A stretch of DNA of 64,000 nucleotides from a virus. The stretch lies in IMG/VR virus record IMGVR_UViG_3300046171_000208, positions 1 to 64,000 of that record; one strand, given 5' to 3'. Below the pieces are notes generated by a model. It ran no database searches. It was not told the DNA's origin and saw nothing but the letters and a program-made list of their open reading frames with translations. Both the position numbers and the translations under genes were made by a program. Shown here piece after piece: positions 60,153 through 64,000 of the stretch; the stretch's first letter is position 1, and every line of letters starts with the position of its first letter.

Positions 60153-60583
60153 ATATCTAACTCTTTTTCTGTAATTACTTTAAACTCCCACATTCGGTCA
60201 GCACAATACTCTCTTGCTGCTTTCCATTTTGCTTGGTTTCTTGCATATTCAAATGCTTCACGAATATAACCTTTGGTTTGTCTTTTTGGTCTTTTTGGTT
60301 TAGTTGTTTGTTTAAGTGGTTTCACTTCAATCAGATATCTTTTTATTTTACCTGTGTTCTCTTGAACCTTGATATAAAAATCTGGAAAGTACCTATGTAC
60401 TCGACTATCGTGAGGTGAGATGTATGGGAGAGCAATCTCTTCACTTCCCCACTCAAGAATTTTAGTGTTTTTATCACAGTACACCATAAACTTTCTTTCC
60501 CAAAGTGACCTGTAAATAATATTAGTCGGATCACCTTTATACTTTCTAGGATATGATGGATAGTATTTTCCCCTATAAGCCAT
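60149..60583 (-). CDS. 4: Head completion protein gp4-like (TnsA-fold nuclease-like)
   Basis: The 144-residue protein matches T4 gp4 (gp50/gp4 head completion protein): IIYRSLWERKFMVYCDKN, ILEWGSEEIALPYISPHDSR, HRYFPDFYIKV and RYLIEVKPLKQT. The E-W-S, PDF and EVK residues form a TnsA/RecB-like nuclease site (E-x..D-x..E-x-K), all present here. In T4 it finishes filled heads before tail joining. The start codon lies beside a divergent pair of late-type boxes. Confidence 0.9.
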   Translation of the reverse strand: MAYRGKYYPSYPRKYKGDPTNIIYRSLWERKFMVYCDKNTKILEWGSEEIALPYISPHDSRVHRYFPDFYIKVQENTGKIKRYLIEVKPLKQTTKPKRPKRQTKGYIREAFEYARNQAKWKAAREYCADRMWEFKVITEKELDI

Positions 60584-60613
60584 CTAAATAACTATACTAT
60601 AGAAGTATTTAGA
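60583..60613. promoter_or_regulatory. Divergent pair of late-type boxes
   Basis: TCTAAATA (60583-60590, plus strand) and its exact inverted copy TATTTAGA (60606-60613, reading TCTAAATA on the minus strand) face away from a 15-bp centre. Each lies before one of the two divergent structural genes (60614 on plus; gp4-like on minus). Confidence 0.55.
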
Positions 60614-61444
60614 GTGCCAGCACCAAGACCAAGAGGGATATCAGATATAATGCCTAAGTTACAGAATGTAGCTCAGACATCTCAATTTTTAGTTAAATTT
60701 GTTGTACCAAGAGGTGATTGTCGTAGATTTTTAAGACAGAAAGGAATAAATGATCGTTTTATATCAGATAATGTAGGATTACTTTGTAGTGATGCAGTTT
60801 TGCCTGGAAGTGCAATGGCAACTCTTAATACTGCTGGTGATTATCAAGGTGTTATAGAAAGATTTGCTCATACAAGAAATTTTACACAAATTAATTTTGA
60901 TTTTTATGTTGATAATGAATATAAATCGTTAAAATTTTTAGAGCACTGGATGGAATTTATATCAAGTGGATCAATTGCCGATCCTTCATCTGATACCTAT
61001 CATTTTAAAATGAAATATCCTGATGAATATAAATCAAATGATACGAGGGTAGTTAAGTTTGAAAGAAATCATTCTCAATTTTTAGAATATAGATTTATTG
61101 GAATGTTTCCACTGTCTCTTAATTCTACACGAGTTTCATATCAAAATTCCACTGTACTAAAAGCAACTGCAACGTTTAGTTTTGACAGATACGTTTGTGG
61201 TGAAACTAGTTCTCTTGCAAGAGCTTTAGGATTAGATTTGAATAATCAAGCTGCGAGAGATAAAAGAGCATCAGCAAGGCAAACTGAAAGAAATAATAAT
61301 AGTTTGAGTAGAATAATGAATGACGATTTAGCACTACTTAATTCTGGAACAGCATATAGAAATCTACCTCCTGAATTAGTTGGTGGAGGAATCACAAGAA
61401 GATTTGGAACAAATACTACTTTGACACCATTTAGCGAAAGATAG
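60614..61444 (+). CDS. Tail-tube-like baseplate protein, possibly gp54
   Basis: A 276-residue protein with a central tube-like beta domain: FLVKFVVPRG, LCSDAVLPGSAMATLNTAGD, FAHTRNFTQINFDFYVDN, LEHWMEFISSG and YRFIGMFPLSLNSTRVSYQ, followed by a low-complexity helical tail. The AVLPGS and FD-YVD features are seen in T4-like tail tube and tube-initiator proteins (gp19/gp54). Near gp48 and gp53, gp54 is the better guess. The start is GTG at 60614, behind a TCTAAATA box; an ATG at 60650 would be the other choice. Confidence 0.6.
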   Translation: MPAPRPRGISDIMPKLQNVAQTSQFLVKFVVPRGDCRRFLRQKGINDRFISDNVGLLCSDAVLPGSAMATLNTAGDYQGVIERFAHTRNFTQINFDFYVDNEYKSLKFLEHWMEFISSGSIADPSSDTYHFKMKYPDEYKSNDTRVVKFERNHSQFLEYRFIGMFPLSLNSTRVSYQNSTVLKATATFSFDRYVCGETSSLARALGLDLNNQAARDKRASARQTERNNNSLSRIMNDDLALLNSGTAYRNLPPELVGGGITRRFGTNTTLTPFSER

Positions 61445-61457
61445 ATTCCAAAAACAC

Positions 61458-61466
61458 CTATAAATA
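61458..61466 (+). promoter_or_regulatory. T4-type late promoter CTATAAATA
   Basis: CTATAAATA (61458-61466) is a perfect T4 late promoter box, 26 bp before the ATG of the gp26-like gene. Confidence 0.75.
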
Positions 61467-61491
61467 ATCATACTGAAGTGTAGTAATTATT

Positions 61492-62211
61492 ATGCCTTTA
61501 CCAACCATTTCAACTCCAACGTATGAGTTGACATTACCATCATCTAATAGAAAAATTAAATATCGTCCTTTTTTAGTTAAAGAGGAAAAGATTTTAATTA
61601 TAGCGATGGAAACCCAAGATACAAAACAAATTGCAAGAGCAGTAAAAGATGTTCTAGCAAAATGTATATTGACAAAAGGAATCAAAGTTGATAAACTTGC
61701 AACTTTTGATATTGAATATTTGTTTTTAAATATTCGTGGAAAATCTGTGGGAGAACATATTGAAGTGATGGTCACTTGTCCTGACGATGAAAAGACTCAA
61801 GTTCCAATGTCAATCAATATTGATGATATTAAAATTAAAAAAGAGAAAGATCATTCTACTGACATTTCTTTAGATGGTACTTATACTTTAAGAATGAAAT
61901 ATCCATCTTTGAGCGAATTTATTAAAAATAATTTCGATTCAATGACTGATATGAAAGTTGAAGATACTTTTGAATTAATTTCATCTTGTATTGATCAAGT
62001 ATATTCAGAGGAAGAAACGTGGTCGCATCAAGAATGTACAAAGAAAGAGTTATCAGATTTTGTTGAATCTCTTAATTCCAATCAATTTAAGTTGGTTGAA
62101 AATTTCTTTACAACTATGCCTAAATTATCTCATACTGTTAAAGTTACTAATCCAAATACAAAAGTTGATAGTGAAATTAAACTAGAGGGGCTGCAGAGTT
62201 TTTTCGGATAA
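61492..62211 (+). CDS. 26: Baseplate hub subunit gp26-like
   Basis: The 239-residue product has the T4_baseplate family layout: PTYELTLPSSNRKIKYRPFL, VKEEKILIIAMET, LAKCIL, then FDIEYLFLNIRGKSVGEHIE, a TFELISSCIDQVYSEEE segment and FVESLNSNQF. T4 gp26 (and its relative gp51) work in building the baseplate hub. The gene follows a perfect late promoter box and is followed by a 59-residue gene and the tape-measure-like gene, as expected for a hub cluster. Confidence 0.85.
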   Translation: MPLPTISTPTYELTLPSSNRKIKYRPFLVKEEKILIIAMETQDTKQIARAVKDVLAKCILTKGIKVDKLATFDIEYLFLNIRGKSVGEHIEVMVTCPDDEKTQVPMSINIDDIKIKKEKDHSTDISLDGTYTLRMKYPSLSEFIKNNFDSMTDMKVEDTFELISSCIDQVYSEEETWSHQECTKKELSDFVESLNSNQFKLVENFFTTMPKLSHTVKVTNPNTKVDSEIKLEGLQSFFG

Positions 62212-62213
62212 GT

Positions 62214-62393
62214 ATGGCACACGAGGATCTTGTGTCATACTATAAGTTAAATTTTGCTTTGATGCAACACCATAAATATAGTTTAACTGAACTTGAGAAT
62301 ATGATTCCGTGGGAGAGAGAAATTTATGTTTCACTTTTACAACAGTATATTGAAGAGGAAAATTTAAAAGCACAACAAGAACGTAATGGATGA
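62214..62393 (+). CDS. Small hub-cluster protein (59 aa)
   Basis: The protein MAHEDLVSYYKLNFALMQHH then YSLTELENMIPWEREIYVSL and LQQYIEEENLKAQQERNG is helical. Its IPWEREIYVSLL pattern recalls short tail-assembly chaperone proteins that sit before tape-measure genes in other phages. It starts two bases after the gp26-like stop and overlaps the next start. Assembly helper is the best guess. Confidence 0.7.
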   Translation: MAHEDLVSYYKLNFALMQHHKYSLTELENMIPWEREIYVSLLQQYIEEENLKAQQERNG

Positions 62394-64000
62394 GGAACAA
62401 GGTTTACAATCACCAATAGCAGGAGGTATTAGAGGCATCAGGAGAAGTGTATCCTCCAGTGTCTTTACAGGTCGTGCTGTTGCACCTCAAGCAGTTCAAC
62501 CTGTTTCTCCAATGATTCAGGCACCACCTCAACCACCACAACCAGATCCACAAACAACAAGTTTACTTAGTCAGAACTCATTAACTTTAACAAGTGTTTC
62601 GGGACAATTATCTGCCATATCTGAACAGATATTTTCTTTGAATAGTTCACTATCAGTAATTAAATCAAATTTAGATGTAAGTGATCAAATAGATAGACAA
62701 AGAGAAGGAGCAAAACAAAAAAGAGATGCGATATTAGCAGAGCAAGGATTAAGGGAAGGAAAAGAATCAGAACTAGAAAGAAAAATACAAACTGCTTTAC
62801 TTGCTCCAGTAAGAAGAGTTGCAGGTTTTGCTCAAGGTATATTAAGTAGATTGGGTAATTTTTTATTCATTCTTACTGCAGGTTGGTTAACTGACAAAAC
62901 TTTATCATTTTTAAGACTAACATCCGAAGGAAATGTTGATAAATTAAATGAATTTAAAAGAAAATTCTTAATTGACCTTGCACTTTTAGGAGGTATAGGT
63001 TTAGCACTGACTATAGGAATTGGAAAAATAGTTGCAACAGTAGGTGCAATATCAGGTTTAGCTTTAAAATTTGCATTCTCTGCATTACTAGCAGCACCAT
63101 TTCTTGCAGCATTAAAATTTATTAAAAATAATGTTGATAATTTTGTCAAGAATTTTGGATTATATGTGCGAAATCTTCTTACAAAAGGTCCAGGAAAAGT
63201 TGTACAAAAGTTAGGATTACCTTTGTTAGGAGTGGGTGGTGTTGCAGCACTGTTCCCTAAAAAAATTGGAAAATTTTTTAAATCAGTATTTGGAAAGAAG
63301 ATAATTGGTGAAGCAGTAGAAGGAGCTGCGAAAACAGGTGCAAAAACGGGAGCAAAAAGTGGTTTAAAAGCTTTAGGACCAATTGGAATAGGTCTTGAAT
63401 TAGCATTAGCACCTATCTTCGCATTCTTTGATTATAAAGACAGAAAAGAAAATCTAGGTCAAACAGAGGGACAGGCAAAAACTGGAGCAAGTGCAACTGC
63501 GATTGGTGGTATAGCTGGTACTCTAATTGGATTAACTTTAATACCAGAACCACTAACAAGTGCTACTGGTTTGATAGGTCTTGCATTATTAAGCATGTTC
63601 GGTGGAATGGGTGCTGGAAAATTAGCTGATACAGTAACTGGGGCTAATAAGAATAAGGGGGATTCAGCTCCAGAATATACAGTTGAAGGAAGGGCAGATG
63701 GTGGTCCTGTCGATGCTAAAAAACCATATGTAGTTGGAGAAAAAGGACCTGAACTATTCAGTTCAGAAGTTGCTGGAATGATAACACCAATTAACTTTAA
63801 AAAAGATTCAAAAGTATCAGACCTTATATCATCGTTTGATCAATCGGCAGAGGTCACAGTTATTCCTTTAAGCACTTCAGAAAAAGGAATACCAGCAAGT
63901 GCAACTATGGCAACTAGTTCAAGCACTCCGAGTGATTCTTTACCAAATATACCATCATCTGATTTTGCAAATAGTTTTATTGGATTTTCTGAATCTGTGT
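62386..64000 (+). CDS. Tape-measure/baseplate-hub protein, gp29-like (3' end outside window)
   Basis: This frame is open from ATG 62386 to the window end (at least 538 residues). It starts with a disordered Pro/Gln-rich region (QAPPQPPQPDP), a helical coiled region (residues about 65-155), then hydrophobic segments likely to cross or enter membranes (LFILTAGWL, LALLGGIGLALTIGIG, FAFSALLAAPFLAAL). Further on comes YTVEGRADGGPVDAKKPYVV and EKGPELFSSEVAGMITP, a motif typical of tape-measure proteins (G-G-V..PY-VGE-GPE-F). It begins four bases before the small gene's stop ends. T4 gp29 has this role. Confidence 0.75.
   Translation, partial: MDEEQGLQSPIAGGIRGIRRSVSSSVFTGRAVAPQAVQPVSPMIQAPPQPPQPDPQTTSLLSQNSLTLTSVSGQLSAISEQIFSLNSSLSVIKSNLDVSDQIDRQREGAKQKRDAILAEQGLREGKESELERKIQTALLAPVRRVAGFAQGILSRLGNFLFILTAGWLTDKTLSFLRLTSEGNVDKLNEFKRKFLIDLALLGGIGLALTIGIGKIVATVGAISGLALKFAFSALLAAPFLAALKFIKNNVDNFVKNFGLYVRNLLTKGPGKVVQKLGLPLLGVGGVAALFPKKIGKFFKSVFGKKIIGEAVEGAAKTGAKTGAKSGLKALGPIGIGLELALAPIFAFFDYKDRKENLGQTEGQAKTGASATAIGGIAGTLIGLTLIPEPLTSATGLIGLALLSMFGGMGAGKLADTVTGANKNKGDSAPEYTVEGRADGGPVDAKKPYVVGEKGPELFSSEVAGMITPINFKKDSKVSDLISSFDQSAEVTVIPLSTSEKGIPASATMATSSSTPSDSLPNIPSSDFANSFIGFSESV

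Overview
The window is a piece of an AT-rich T4-like cyanophage (cyanomyovirus) genome. It most resembles phages of Prochlorococcus or marine Synechococcus. Three groups of genes show this: photosystem II genes psbA (D1) and psbD (D2) with a run of hli (high-light-inducible) genes; T4 core genes (33, 59, 32, 53, 48, 4, 26 and a tape-measure-like hub gene) with cyanophage extras (phoH, thyX, tryptophan halogenase, DUF1825); and a large bank of cyanophage tail-fibre/appendage genes. I recognised no tRNA, CRISPR array or insertion sequence.

Layout. 1-3078: the end of a surface-polysaccharide cluster (GT6-like and GT25-like glycosyltransferases and a sugar-nucleotide epimerase), with one GT25-like gene broken by a single-base shift. 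3163-4684: a textbook sigma70 promoter, five tandem hli-type genes, then six tiny membrane-peptide genes, several joined by TAATG or ATGA overlaps. 4685-7626: psbA, terminator, psbD, terminator and an HNH endonuclease gene. 7678-47602: about 40 kb holding some two dozen adhesin-like structural genes built from shared modules, some nearly identical in DNA. They include a subtilisin-family protease, a plastocyanin-like copper-site domain, C1q-like, F5/8C-like, YadA-head-like and S74 domains, and a collagen-free tail-collar tip. 47622-50036: small conserved cyanophage genes and a glutaredoxin. 50037-50800: terminator, promoter and a leader that matches the glutamine-II (Downstream-peptide) riboswitch, followed by a DUF4278 peptide gene. 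50798-57793: metabolic and replication genes (2OG oxygenase, thyX, halogenase, phoH, a Cas4-like nuclease, 33, 59, DUF1825, 32). 57836-60583: baseplate/head genes on the minus strand. 60614-64000: tube/baseplate genes on the plus strand, the last running off the window.

Expression logic visible in the sequence. Early/middle genes have sigma70 promoters; four show a -35 and -10 box exactly 17 bp apart and three of those have TTGACA and TATAAT in full. Structural genes carry T4-type late boxes (xxTAAATA) about 20-30 bp before the start codon, and in the tail bank the box usually contains the stop codon of the previous gene. Strong hairpin-plus-T terminators follow psbA, psbD, the 49668 gene, the 50643 gene and gene 32.

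Four single-base shifts break otherwise recognisable proteins (about 2387, 9343, 9380 and 34443). They could be sequencing errors or real decay; the sequence alone cannot separate these.
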